Assembly: GCF_026212465.1 (NCBI RefSeq)
Contig: NC_080048.1
Span: forward strand, 27,711,559 to 27,775,558
Source: Amaranthus tricolor
Taxonomy: Eukaryota; Streptophyta; Magnoliopsida; Caryophyllales; Amaranthaceae
Reading direction: 5' to 3'
Length of the DNA: 64,000 nt
Shown here: in pieces, positions 1-11,639 of the stretch
Numbering within the stretch: position 1 is the stretch's first letter
How the letters are laid out: the number at the start of each line of letters is the position of its first letter
The notes under the pieces: model-generated
What the model was told of the DNA's origin: nothing
What the model saw: only the letters and a program-made list of their open reading frames with translations
The model's database searches: none
Made by a program: the position numbers and the translations under genes

Positions 1-196
1 TGGATTGTAGATACACTTGTAAACAAAGGTTATTTCGGACAATTCGTAAGGTATTGTGATTTGTAAGCTTGTAATCATTATAATTCTAACGACAAGTTGC
101 TTAAGTTACTATTTTTCATAACTCAATCAATCCATGTTAAAGTAGTCTTATTTCCTTTCAAGAGATTTCAGAGGTTGTGTTGGCTTATATATAGTG

Positions 197-292
197 TCAA
201 ACTATTCTCAGGGAATCTTGCTAGGCCTTTCCAATACTGTTGGAGTGTTAGCCGGTGTCTTGGGACAACAACCACTGGTTATATATTGCAAC
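197..292 (+). pseudogene. PHT4/ANTR anion transporter exon fragment
   Basis: A short stretch reads SQGILLGLSNTVGVLAGV and, after a shift of one base near position 268, continues as GTTTTGYILQ. This matches the late transmembrane segment of plant PHT4 (ANTR) phosphate/anion transporters, where the family has GLSNTAGVLAGV followed by GTAATGYILQ. An AG acceptor (ttctcag) just before GGAATC suggests that the 5' splice border of the exon is kept, so the fragment came from genomic DNA and not from cDNA. The frameshift, and the absence of any other PHT4 exon in the window, make it a non-functional relic. The family call is from motif memory. Confidence 0.62.
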
Positions 293-555
293 ATGTTTTG
301 TTCTCACTTGGTAATTTTTCGCTTTATTCTTTTACACCTCTTTTGGTTTTTAGTTTTTGTCATTGTTGATGTTCAATTTCTTAACAATCTTTTAGAGGCC
401 CTATTGAAATCATGCTTGAAACAACACCTTCCTATATTAAGAGCTTTTCAGAACTATTCAGTTAATGTGACAATTGCAATCGGTTTCATATTCTTTATAA
501 AAGAAAATTCCTTCTACTAAAGAGATCATATGTGAAACTATTCTTTATTTTCTAG

Positions 556-699
556 AAAGGAACGTCACTGTTAGTCAATGAAAAATTAGCTGCCAAAGCA
601 AGAACCATAAGAGATCCATGGGGTAAGACTGCAGCCCATGTTGTAGTGGAATCCACAAGTGTCTTTACTAACAAAGGCAAGGTTGCTGCTCACTTGAAG
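556..699 (+). pseudogene. GAPDH (GAPC-type) exon fragment
   Basis: Forty-eight codons are open between an AG acceptor (tctag) and a GT donor. They contain [21 protein letters not shown], cut here at 20 residues or fewer as [10 protein letters not shown] and VAAHLK. This corresponds to the NAD-binding part of glyceraldehyde-3-phosphate dehydrogenase, usually VVESTGVFT..KAAAHLK. The plant gene has an exon border right after HLK, and that border is kept here. The upstream part of the exon is strongly changed ([19 protein letters not shown]), and neither the catalytic Cys exon nor any other GAPDH exon is present. This is a duplicated single exon and not a gene. It lies about 260 bp from the PHT4 fragment on the same strand. 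Confidence 0.62.
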
Positions 700-1488
700 G
701 TCTTTATTGATTTCACTCTTTTTTTGTTCAAATAGCATATGCTTAGTAATGAATTCTGTTATATGTTTCAATTTTATGTCATACTAAATGACTTTGAGTC
801 GAATATTTGGTAGAGTTAAAGGAAACTGATTTGTCAATATCTCAGCAAATAAGAGAGAGTTGAGGAGCATATGGGCATATCCAAGACCACCTTCTTTAAA
901 AATATCATGTAGTTGCTTAGCAAGGTTTGAAGTATAAATACTAGGGTTTGATTGTTGGGACCTTTCGATTATCTCGCTTCATTTTTTAATGAATGATTTT
1001 ACATTCTCTATCTACTTTCTACTTCCGCTCCGATCTTAGTATTGGCGAGCAACCTAATTGGTTCTTGATCACCTTAAGCATTAGAATTGTTTTTTTTTAG
1101 CATGACTGTGTCCTGATGTGTGAGCGTGTCTAAGAGTGGCTTCTTTCGACTATTTCATCTTCTTGATTTTGGTGTGATGCAACACGTTGCCCAGATAGTT
1201 GTGATAAAATGTTTCGGAGGTTTAGAGATGTTCGGTCATTTGGGCCGTTTGGGGTTTGAAGGTTATTTTTTGATCGGTTTTTATTGTTATTGATGGTGTG
1301 GATTTGTGCCGTGAGGGCATTATTTATATTATTCGCTAGATTGTCGAAGACTTGTCAAGTTATTGTTTGTTAAGATGACTTATACCTTTTAATGTCTCGA
1401 AATCAGTGGTGAACCGTGGCTACTGGCTGCAGGATTTAGGTTTTCTCTGTGGTATCATGGATTTTATGTTCAGAGAAAATAAATAATT
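700..1488. other. Gene-free stretch, probably old retroelement DNA
   Basis: No open frame resembles a known protein. A TATA-like gtataaatac lies near 933, in a stretch of about 250 bp (841-1090) that reads like a degraded LTR, but no pair or target duplication was found. The part next to 1489 is probably the 5' leader of the minus-strand element whose LTR follows. Confidence 0.3.
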
Positions 1489-1504
1489 CTCCCAAACGGC
1501 GCCA
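1489..1504 (-). other. tRNA-Asp-type primer-binding site
   Basis: On the minus strand this reads TGGCGCCGTTTGGGAG, close to the TGGCGCCGTTGCC start used by Athila-like plant retroelements primed by tRNA-Asp. It lies two bases beyond the terminal CA of the minus-strand LTR at 1507-1968, the expected position for a PBS. Confidence 0.55.
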
Positions 1505-1506
1505 AA

Positions 1507-1968
1507 TGTTTTGGACGAAACTCCTTGAAATGGGAATAAATAAATAAAGTACATGCATATGATCAATTTGACCCGATAACGTTTCCACTTTCGTAGTCAC
1601 TTGGGACCTGCAACCACGAGTGAAGACTAATTCGAGGTGATTCCCAAAAAGCCCCTTGGACACCCTAGTAAGTTTAAGAGCTTTTGATAATGAAAATGGG
1701 AAAGTATCATATTTTTCATTGAGAGGACGGGTATTTATAGTGTATTGATAAAAAGAAAACCTCTAGAGACAAATGCTAACATGGTGATATATGATTGATA
1801 GAAGGGGTATGTGGGCTGACAATTGGTTATGGGCAAGGGTAATTGTCGGGATAATGTAGTAATGGGCTGTGACAGTTACAATAAGTTGCTTTTGACTTAT
1901 TTTACTGATTGTCTTTATAGTGGGCTTTGACCGAGGACCAATTATTAGGGCTTTGCTTTCCAATAACA
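1507..1968 (-). mobile_element. LTR of a minus-strand Ty3-type or TRIM element
   Basis: On the + strand the block starts TGTTTTGGAC and ends CCAATAACA. On the minus strand it therefore starts TGTTATTGG and ends CCAAAACA, the TG...CA form of an LTR of about 462 bp. A TATA-like CTATAAATACCC on the minus strand near 1735 would be its promoter, and the PBS lies directly downstream on that strand. No coding region and no second LTR were found, so it is a truncated element. Confidence 0.55.
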
Positions 1969-2011
1969 CTTCTCTTTACAAGAAATTCTTAAAATGAAAT
2001 AATTTCACAAA

Positions 2012-2215
2012 TTCTCAAATGAGACGGTTGCCCAATATACATTTGTTGTCTTGAAGTGTTCACTTACAATTTTGAAATGATCACTTTTTATAATCTTAAA
2101 GTGATCACTTATCACATTAAATAAATCATTTACAATCTTAAATTGATTAATAAAACAAATAAGTTAATTATATGAGCCATTTTCATAGTGAGACAGTCTT
2201 ATACAAGACAAACTG
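2012..2215. repeat. MITE-like repeat with GTGATCACTT units
   Basis: A segment of about 200 bp is bounded by gagacggttgccc and agtgagacagtcttataca. Inside it the palindrome-like aagtgatcactt recurs in short units near 2055, 2080 and 2105. The right end resembles one end of the inverted-repeat element at 31794-31925. Termini are uncertain. Confidence 0.35.
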
Positions 2216-2773
2216 AAAGAGTTTTGAGTGTTTATGTGATAGCGTACTGAAGTTTTGCAAATTCCTCTGCATTTTCATATCCAATACATCAAATTTTGTA
2301 GAAGTAGTTTTTGGTTTCAAAATGTAATTTATGTTTTTTTGTTTATGTGAAATGTTTGTCTTACTAATGTAGATGATCTATTTAATTACACACTTCACAA
2401 TATGTGGAGTACTTCCTTTGTATATTTGATTTTGCTTTACATTTGATTTAGAAAGTTTATCTTATTTTGTAACATTTTTATTTTAGACATTAGTCTTTCA
2501 TTTGATCGCTAATTTCATCTATAACACATTCATTTCTTTATTAGATCCACATTTTTTTCATCCATTTTTTTTATAATATAAATATAAATAAATAAAATAA
2601 ACTTATACTAACAAATCGAAAGAGATATTAAATTTGATTTGCCCCACAACCAAAGTATTTATTTCCCTTATTGTCTCCCAATAATAAATAAAAAATAAAA
2701 ACAAAAAAATCCCTTTGGGCTTTGACTTGTGAGTAATAGGGTAAGGGAGACGGAGAAAATCAAGGAATTCACC
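2216..2773. other. AT-rich 5' flank of SAL1
   Basis: This contains the presumed SAL1 promoter and leader. A Stowaway-like block may span about 2408-2628 (starts tacttcctttgt, ends aaagagatatta), but the ends match poorly. No TATA box could be assigned with confidence; runs of TATAAATAAA near 2578-2600 lie about 180 bases before the proposed ATG. Confidence 0.3.
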
Positions 2774-5700
2774 ATGTATATTAGCTTAAGTAGCTTAAAA
2801 ACAACAACCCACTTTATTTTTCCAAAAACTAAACCTTTCTGTTTAATCACTTGTTCATCAGTCTTACCAAAAGGAGCTTGTTGCTGCCAAAAAAGCTGCT
2901 TCACTTGCTGCCCGTCTTTGTCAGGTACTATATTTCTTCAATAATTTTTATGTAGTATTATATTTTTGGATGATTTATGTTTATGTTCGAGTGTTTATTG
3001 GCTAATTATAACTGTCCAGTCACATGCAAAGTATCCTATAACTATGAAACGAAAATGAGAATTTCAAGATCCTACTGCACAATTAATCATTAATTTAATG
3101 TTTTAAAAACCCATTCAATCTCTATGAATAACTCAAATTATTTGAGTGGAGAAGAGGAATAGATGGGAGTTTATGACAATGACTAGATACATTTGATCTC
3201 TGTCAATTAAAGAAGGGGAATTTGAGTTTTGAAATTCAATTTATCTTTGTAATTCTATGTATTTAAGGAGAATTAAGCAATTAGGAGAAATGAAAAAAAA
3301 TTGAGCTATGCAATGGATCAGTTAGCGATTAGGAGAAAGAACGTTTAAAAAATTCAAGTTCTATAATGAGCTGGTGAAAATTGGGGATGGGGAAGAGAAA
3401 GAAGCACAAAAGCGATACGGTGGACAAAATCATACTCTCTCTATCCCTCTTATTTTGCATTATTTTCTACTTTAATTTTTCCCACTGATTTTACACCCTT
3501 CTTTTGACAATGAATCAATGATCCCCCTCAGATTTTTTTCACTGATTCTCAAACTTATACTCTCTGTGTGTTAATCAATCATTTTTTTCATTTGCTTTTT
3601 TATTCTTATTCTCTAACCCCATTTCTTTTTCCACTAACTTTGACCCATTTTGCTCTAGATATGAAAAATAAGGACAAAATCATATCAATAAATTCCTACA
3701 CATTGTGAAGTTATGGTCTAACCGTTCTTTTTTTCTTCTTCTACTTTACAAGAATCCTTTGTTTGGTTGCTTTCGCTGTTTGTTATTGACATTGATTCCC
3801 TAATCCCGATTTCTTAGAAGCTGTTGAATGTAATATAGTTTAGTTACATCTTATGCAACTTTGAAAATGTAACAATTTTCTTCCTTGCCATTGTAAAGTT
3901 GATTTCCAGTGATGCTATGTACTTTCTCTAATTTTAATAGTTGCTACAATCATTGTAGCAACTACTGTTCATCAACTTATCTTATTAGACATATAATTCT
4001 TTATATATAGCGACAAAAATAGTCAAGTGGGATCTTGTTTGATTCGTCTTAATGCATATTTTCATTATATTAAATTTTTAGAATTTTTTATCATATGAAA
4101 TTAAAGATATTAAAGATTAAAATTGTGCATTGGATAGCGTGAAAACAGAAATGTAGCAACTAGAGGAAGTACTATGCATTATTCCGGGTTGGCATGTGAA
4201 ATTTTGGAGTTGCATGTAATTTCTAGTGCTTTTCAAATTTTCATTAGTTGATGTCTTTTGATTTTAGTTGTAAGGATTGTTTGGTTAGTGATGGATTTTT
4301 TTAAGAAAAAGTCTAGATGAGTGATTAATTAACTTGCTCACATGCATTGTTTGGTTTAGTTTAGCTTTTTAGGTACCTTTTAATTTTTTGATTATCCTCA
4401 TATCTAGTTTATCTCGCTTATAAAACTAGGATATCTAAGGAGATAAGGAGATTGTGGTTAGAGAGCTTTCAACTTGAGAAATACTTAAAAAAACAAGTAG
4501 ATAAAAAATTATATAAATTAGATTAAAAGAGAAAATGAGTCTCTAAATGAGATTAAAAGAAAAAAAATTGTGAAATTGAAATGATTCAAAATCAAATGAA
4601 AAGGCAATATTAGTAACAGAGTAATTTGTTTTTTTCATTGTACTTTTTAATAAAAAATCATAATGATTCGCTGTTACTAATAGAGAACAAAGCTTCACTT
4701 GACTTTTTGACTAGGTCCCTTTTGTTAGCTATTAGTAACAACGAATAAGTAGTTATTCCAGGTTTGGATGGAACACGCTTATATTGGGAAATAATTATTT
4801 CAACCTTAGTTTTTAAATTTTTTTTTATTTAAAACTAAATTTATATTTTTCAAAAGTTCGCTGCTCCTTTGGCCTACCCCCAGGGTTTGATTGTTAAAGA
4901 CTTGATTTTTTACACCAATAGCCATAAAAGTTAGTATCTAAAAGATTAATGACTTAGAGTTTTTACTATGTTGGGTTCTTTGGGTTTAATTATGAAAATG
5001 AATTATGATTGACTTTTTCAATAGAGAATATTTTCTTGTTGGTCATTGATCTTGTTCACTACTCTCAGTCTCTTTAAATTTACTTACATTATACAAATTG
5101 AATTGAGTGCTTCTTAATGTTGTGCAACAAATTTAATGTGGGAGAGAAAGAATTCTGATAGGGATAAGGTTTATGATTCTTTGGTTTAAAACTAAAGAGG
5201 ACTATATTAATTGGCTCATTAGATCATGCACCTCTTATTTATGTAAATTTGGTGATGATGTTGGCTACCCAGAGTCAATAAGAAATAGCCTATTTGTTTT
5301 CATTAACAAGTGTAGATTGTGTCTGTTCAACCTCTTTTACCCTCAAGCTCGCTTAGGTGGAAGCCACCTATGACATTGGTTAGCTGATTTATCTTGAATT
5401 TTTCTTTGAACTTGTTCTATGTAATGAGTCTGAAAAGTCATAGTCAACCTTAAAGTCAATATTGTAAAAAGTAAAATTTGCAATATATAAAATTCAATAT
5501 ATTTAAAAATTTATCAAAAAACTAACATTCTGATTAAATTGAATAACTAAGTCCTAGCAAAAGTCTGAGTTAACAATCTTTTTTTCCTTTAATAAAATAA
5601 CAAAGAACTAACAAAAGTCTGAGTTAGGAATCTTTTTTTCTAACAATTACCCTCGGCAATGTTTGATCATGAATACAAATATTTTATGCTAGTTTTCTTT

Positions 5701-8700
5701 AATTTTTAAATTTTGAACAGCAAAAGTAATATTTTTTTTTATATATTATGGACAATTTTAATACTCATTGAAAATTTTAATATCCAAGTGGGGTCAATCA
5801 ATTGACCCGATTGACGAAACTCCCAACGCCCCTTGTGCTATGTTGGTTTCTTTGGATTTAAGTTTTCATTTTCTCATACCATTGTATGTTATTTCTTTCA
5901 AAGTTGAATTGTGGAAGTGGTTTCTTGGCTTATCTTCCATAATGGCTTAATGCCATTAGTGTCTCGCACCTATATGAGGGTTTTGGGGGTTTGATATAGT
6001 CAATTAAACCCTTAGTGATTAAAAGAAGTTATTTTCAAGTGACACTTAGGCCTTGATAGAACATATCATGTGGCACTTCACACAAATGAAAAGTGCACAC
6101 TATTTAAGAATGGTAGCCATTGCCAAATTTTGAATCTGAATATCTTCTTGCAATAGTTCAATCATGGTTTTTACTTTAATGATATTCTTTTATTATGCCC
6201 TACGTTATGTGAATCTTTTGTTCCTAAATTTTGGTGCTTTGCAGAAAGTACAAAAATCATTGTTGCAATCAGATGTTCAATCAAAACTCGACAAGAGCCC
6301 AGTAACAGTTGCAGATTATGGTTTGTGCTATAATTTTTTATAATCATGTGCTGATATCTACTCATTCTTTATATTAGGATATTTATCGCATTGTGGAAGA
6401 AAATCTATTTGTTGTAGTAATGGTTTGCGATTATTACTTGCCATTAGCATAAAAAGACATTTATGTAAAAAAGCATTGTAGTTATAGGTTATCAAGTTGG
6501 CATGATGCATGATAGTAGTAAGTTTATTAATTCTTTTTCTGACTGATGTGTATGTTGATGGTCAATAGTTGACTTGAGATGGAAAATACTAAGTTTTGGT
6601 TGGAATGTTTCCTCATTCTGATTCAATTCCATACCTTACCATGTTTAGCGTTTATTCTAGGTTACATCATTAACCTTTTAATAGTTAGAATTTGTTGGAG
6701 GAAAAGTATAAACTAGAGAGATGGAAAATACGGTTAAATTATTGGTTGGAATGTTTCCTCTTTTGCTCTAGATTGGGCTATTGTATCTTGCTTATAAAAT
6801 GACTAAGAAAATACTCTATTTCCTAGTGTAAAAGTAAAGCATGAGGTGCTCTTTATATTATCAAGAGATCTTGCCCAATCACTATCTTAAATACCATAGC
6901 TTAAAGTTCCCTTCACACTTCTTAGAAGTCTTTTTGCTTCTCCTAGGTAAGTTAGCTAGGACTCTGCAAAATTTTTTAATAAGTAAATGTTGGAAATATT
7001 TCACATGTGAGGAAGATCCCATATCACTAATATATTTGGTTATGGACTTGCATATAATGCTTGGTTGGTAATCCTTCTACTACGATATGGTTTTGGGAAA
7101 GAATGAACCTCATCAAATGTGTATGCAAATCAACTTTCACTACTCGTGTGTTTGTGGGCCTGAGCCCACGAGTGCCCCGTGGGTGTGACCACCCGAATAC
7201 GCTCATGTGATGATTATGTGACGAATTGTTACGACCAAACATGTTAACCGAGCCAAATGTGGTTCTTGGATATGATGTGGCTCATATGTGAGGCTAAGTG
7301 TGGGAAATACTTTACATGTGAGGAAGATCCCACATCACTGAAATAGTGGGTTATGAACTTACATATAATGTTTGGTGTGTAATCCTTCTACTACCATATG
7401 GTTTTGGGAGAGTGAACCGCATTAAGTGTGTATACAAGTCATCACTCATTACCCGTGGGTCCCTCGTGGGTGTGTCCATACGAGTGGGTGCATGGGGTGA
7501 TTATATGACGAATTGTCACGGTCTAATTGTAACTTGTTGCAAATATAATATCTAGCCTTGTTGTAGTCAAATAAAGTAAGCTACATATTGTGCTTTTCTT
7601 ATCTTCCTATTTCCGTCATCCTTGGATAACATCTCAATCATTTGAATCTCTTCTTTTATGGCAGCTTTCCGTCTTGTAACTGCTTTATGATATTATGTTT
7701 GTTTAATGATTGCCTTGTGCCATGTGTCAGAATCTTCAATCTCATCCATTTTATTAATCTGATAGGAGTTTTGATCATGGACGCGCAAAACACGAAATAT
7801 CCCCTTGATTTCTATTGTGAATCATTCATATCGAACCAGATTCTCTGAGACGCCAGCGGTGGCATTTCGGTTTTCGAGGACAAACAAAATGCTTATGAAT
7901 TTGGCATACAGGTGAAATAAATAAAGATGACAGAAAACTTACCATCAAATTTCTTCATTCTCCAATTTCTCGGCTTTTATTTCCTCCCCGCCTCTCTTTC
8001 TCTTCTTCCTTGGGTTACCACCTGCTTTTTTGTTTCTCTTTCTGATTGCCATTTCTTTTATTAGTGATAGTAGGTTTTAAAGCAATTAACCTTGTCATTA
8101 ATAGTTTCAAGCTCATTTTTATGCTCTTCAATTTTGCTATTAATGAAGTATATCTTTTATGTCATTAATAGTTTCAATTTTGATATTAACCTTTGTCATT
8201 AATAGTTTCAAGCCCATTTTCATTTCTAATAGCAAATTCTTCTTTTCTTTCTTCATCATTTATTTTTAATCATTTTCCTTTTGGTGATTTTCTTTTCTTA
8301 CTTATATTCATTTATTTTAAGGTGTAACAAAATATTATATCAACTAAAATTGTATCTACGTTTCCTAATGTTTGAAAACTCTAGATTAAGGTTTCTCGTT
8401 TCCGTTTTCGTTTCTCGTATCAGATCAAATATTTTAGGGTAACATTGGTTTCGATTGAAGTATCGAGCTGAATAAAGCAGGATGAATCGTTCATGTGGCT
8501 ACTGCACCAACTGCTGACTATGTTACTCGAATTCTTCATTTTGCTTCAGATATCTGTGTCCGATCTTTGATGCTCGTACATTTGTACGACACTAGACATT
8601 TCATTTAGGCATAAAATTGAATATTTAGATGTATTCGACACTTGGACACATACCAGTATTTGGCAACAGTAACGGAGTCCAAGTAACATAGACTGCCAAT

Positions 8701-11580
8701 TAACCATTAATTAGTTGATTCTTGGCCACCTTCATGCAAACTGAACAAGTGACCTACTTCTTCTAAAGGTTGTGGTTGCGCCTGCACTTGATTCAACTTT
8801 ATTTTGCGTTCTTTCTCTACATGGCTAAACCACTTGCAGTGGTTACATTGAGGCTTGCCTTGCCATTGCAATCACTCTCCAGATGATTAGTTCTCATGCA
8901 AATTCCACCTCGAGAATACTTGTCTTTCTTTTTAGCCACATTTCTTCCTTTAGCATAACTTGACATAGAAGCATTTCTGACTTCATGCTTCTGGTTATTC
9001 TTGTTTTTGTGACTAGTTTGAAATGCATCTTCCACACTCGTCATCGTTCTACTGTTTACTCTTTCATCTCGAGCCTTCATGATGCTTATCACCTCTAATA
9101 CCATTAGAGTGACATGTCTTTTTTGGTTTCCATGATTCTATCACACCGATTGCACTATGACATGCTTTTGTCACGATGCTCAACGTGTTGTTGACAACAT
9201 CTTTTTTTATCTCATCTCCATACATCTTCATTTGATTTGCTACATTTGTGACTCTTGTGTAGTAAACATTGATGTTTTCTCCAGACTTCATACCCAAATA
9301 CCCAAATTCTCTTTTCAAGTTTTAATGTCTGATGGTGTTGATCCTCCCACTTCTTTGAAACTCTTCAGCAAGGTATCCCTTGCTTATTTAGATGAACTTG
9401 TTGCAACTATTCTTGGAAAAATGCTATTCCATAAGCTCTTTTGAAGGACTACAATAAAGTACTCTAGTTTTTGATGATCTTCTCCATTGATGGAGTTGTC
9501 AATTTTAACGATGTTCCATCAACAACCTGAGAAAATGTGGTTTTAGCCTTAGGATCACTTTCCACTACTTCCTGCACATCTTTGGCTCTTAGACTAGTCT
9601 ACATTTTAACACTCCAAAAACCAATTTTCTCTCCATTGAAAATGAGAATTATATTTTGGTTGAAGCTATGGGATGTTGAAGACGAAGAAGCCATGAGATT
9701 TGTTTTTTTATGGATATATGCGGAACCGATGCCTAAAACTTATGACTCTTATACCAGTTGTAGATTAAAGTAGAGAGTAGAGGTAGTTTGTAAGAGAACA
9801 ATATTAAAGTAATAGAAAAATTGTGTTTGCGACTAGGTTGTAGGGACCTTTTGCGCCTTGGTGCACCTCATGCTTTTTGAAATGAAGTGTTGACTTGAGA
9901 TGAGATGGGAAAATACTGTTAAGTTTTTAATTAGAATACTGTTATATTAGTCTCTGTAGGATCAGTAATCCAGAGATTGATGAAGATGTAATGCATGGAA
10001 TTCAAGGTTGATGACTATGTGATAGGAGTTTCTTGATTAAATTAAAAGGTAAATTCTCTTGAGTTGCAGTTTGATCAGCCTTGTTGAATGTGACAGAGTA
10101 TTAGCAGAGATGCGAATGTTAAGTTTGATGTGTAGATACATGAGGATGGATAGAATTAAGAACCAGGTTTTGAGAGAAAGGCTAACGGTTGCACCTATCT
10201 ATGTAAATATGCGCAAAAATAAATTAAGATAGTTTAGACATGTGCAGAGGAAGTCCACCAATGCGTCAATGAAAAGGGTAGAAATCATCACTATTGATGG
10301 AAAGAGAAGTCACGGTTGCAGCTATCACTAAGGACTTGATAAAGGATAAAACTAGTTGGATATATTGTATTTGTGTCCTAGACCTTGGATAGTGACATAC
10401 GCCTACCCCTACAATTATGTAACCTATATCTTATTTATTGTTCTAGCTTTTATGATTAGTTTCATATTTCTATGTTCATGCTATTAGTCTTAATATTTAT
10501 CTTGCATTGTCTTGTTATGTTTTTATTTTTGGTCTTGTCTTGCTTGGCTTTCCTTTGCAGTTCTTCCTCGAGTCGTGGGACTCTTTGGCTACATTTTTCT
10601 TTATGAGTATGGTTTACTATCTTTCATCTCTACCCAAACAATAATCATAGTTTCTATGAGTGAGATACTCTAGGTATAAGGATGATGATGAAAACTAGTA
10701 ACATAGTTTGAGGATATATCTCCCTAACTAGGGTCTTCTCTCCCTAAATGACGCTAGCACAGAATACTGGTTGTGTAGTCATTCCCTAATTTTCATCCAA
10801 GTTTGTATGAATGATGTAAATTTGAGAAATTCTAGGCGTTAAATGATTGTTTTGTAAAGTAGCCAAAAGAGTGCCCCCTCCCCTTTTTTTTCTCTTTTCT
10901 CTTTGGCTGAACGAATCTATTAGCATGTTGTATCTTAAACAAAGGCTTTTGTAGTTGAAGTTATGACATAAAGTATATGACATGCAGGTTTTCATCTTGC
11001 ATCCCATGACTTATCTTGGAGGACAAGGCTTGTCATATGTCCTGATATTCTATTTTTCCTCTACATATCTCAAATGTTTTTGTCTTGTTATTATGCGCGT
11101 AAAGCATTTGATGAGTAAAAATCCCAACTGAGCTTTTCCATGAAGTATAATGTACTGGGTCAAAATTATGTTGACCATACACTGTCCATTAAATCTTGCT
11201 TAGTGTAGTTTCCTAATTAAAAAAAGTTTTTTTTTTCTCTTTTTTCTTTGGCTGAACGAATCTCTTAGCATGTTGTATCTTAAACAAAGGCTTTTGTAGT
11301 GGAAGTTATGACATAAAGTATATGACATTTCGGGTTTTCATCTTGCATCCCATGACTCATCCCGGAGGACAAGGCTTCTCATATGCCCTGATATTCTATT
11401 TTTCCTCTACATATCTCAAATGTTTTTGTCTTGTTATTATGCGCATAAAGCATTTGATGAGTAGAAATCCCAACTGAGCTTTTCCATGAAGTATAATGTA
11501 GTGGGTCAAAATTATGCTGACCATACACTGTCCATTAAATATTGCTCCATGGTTAGTATAGTTTCCTAAGTGAAAAAAAA

Positions 11581-11639
<59 letters not shown>

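Noticed and set aside
194..520. A complete small membrane protein gene
   Set aside because: Only the first 25 or so residues match PHT4, the rest is intron-like, the frame breaks near 268, and there is no proper ATG.
1080..1440. tggtatcatgga near 1452 as a copia PBS
   Set aside because: Only part of the PBS matches and no LTR end (CA) precedes it. The minus-strand LTR and PBS at 1489-1968 explain the neighbourhood better.
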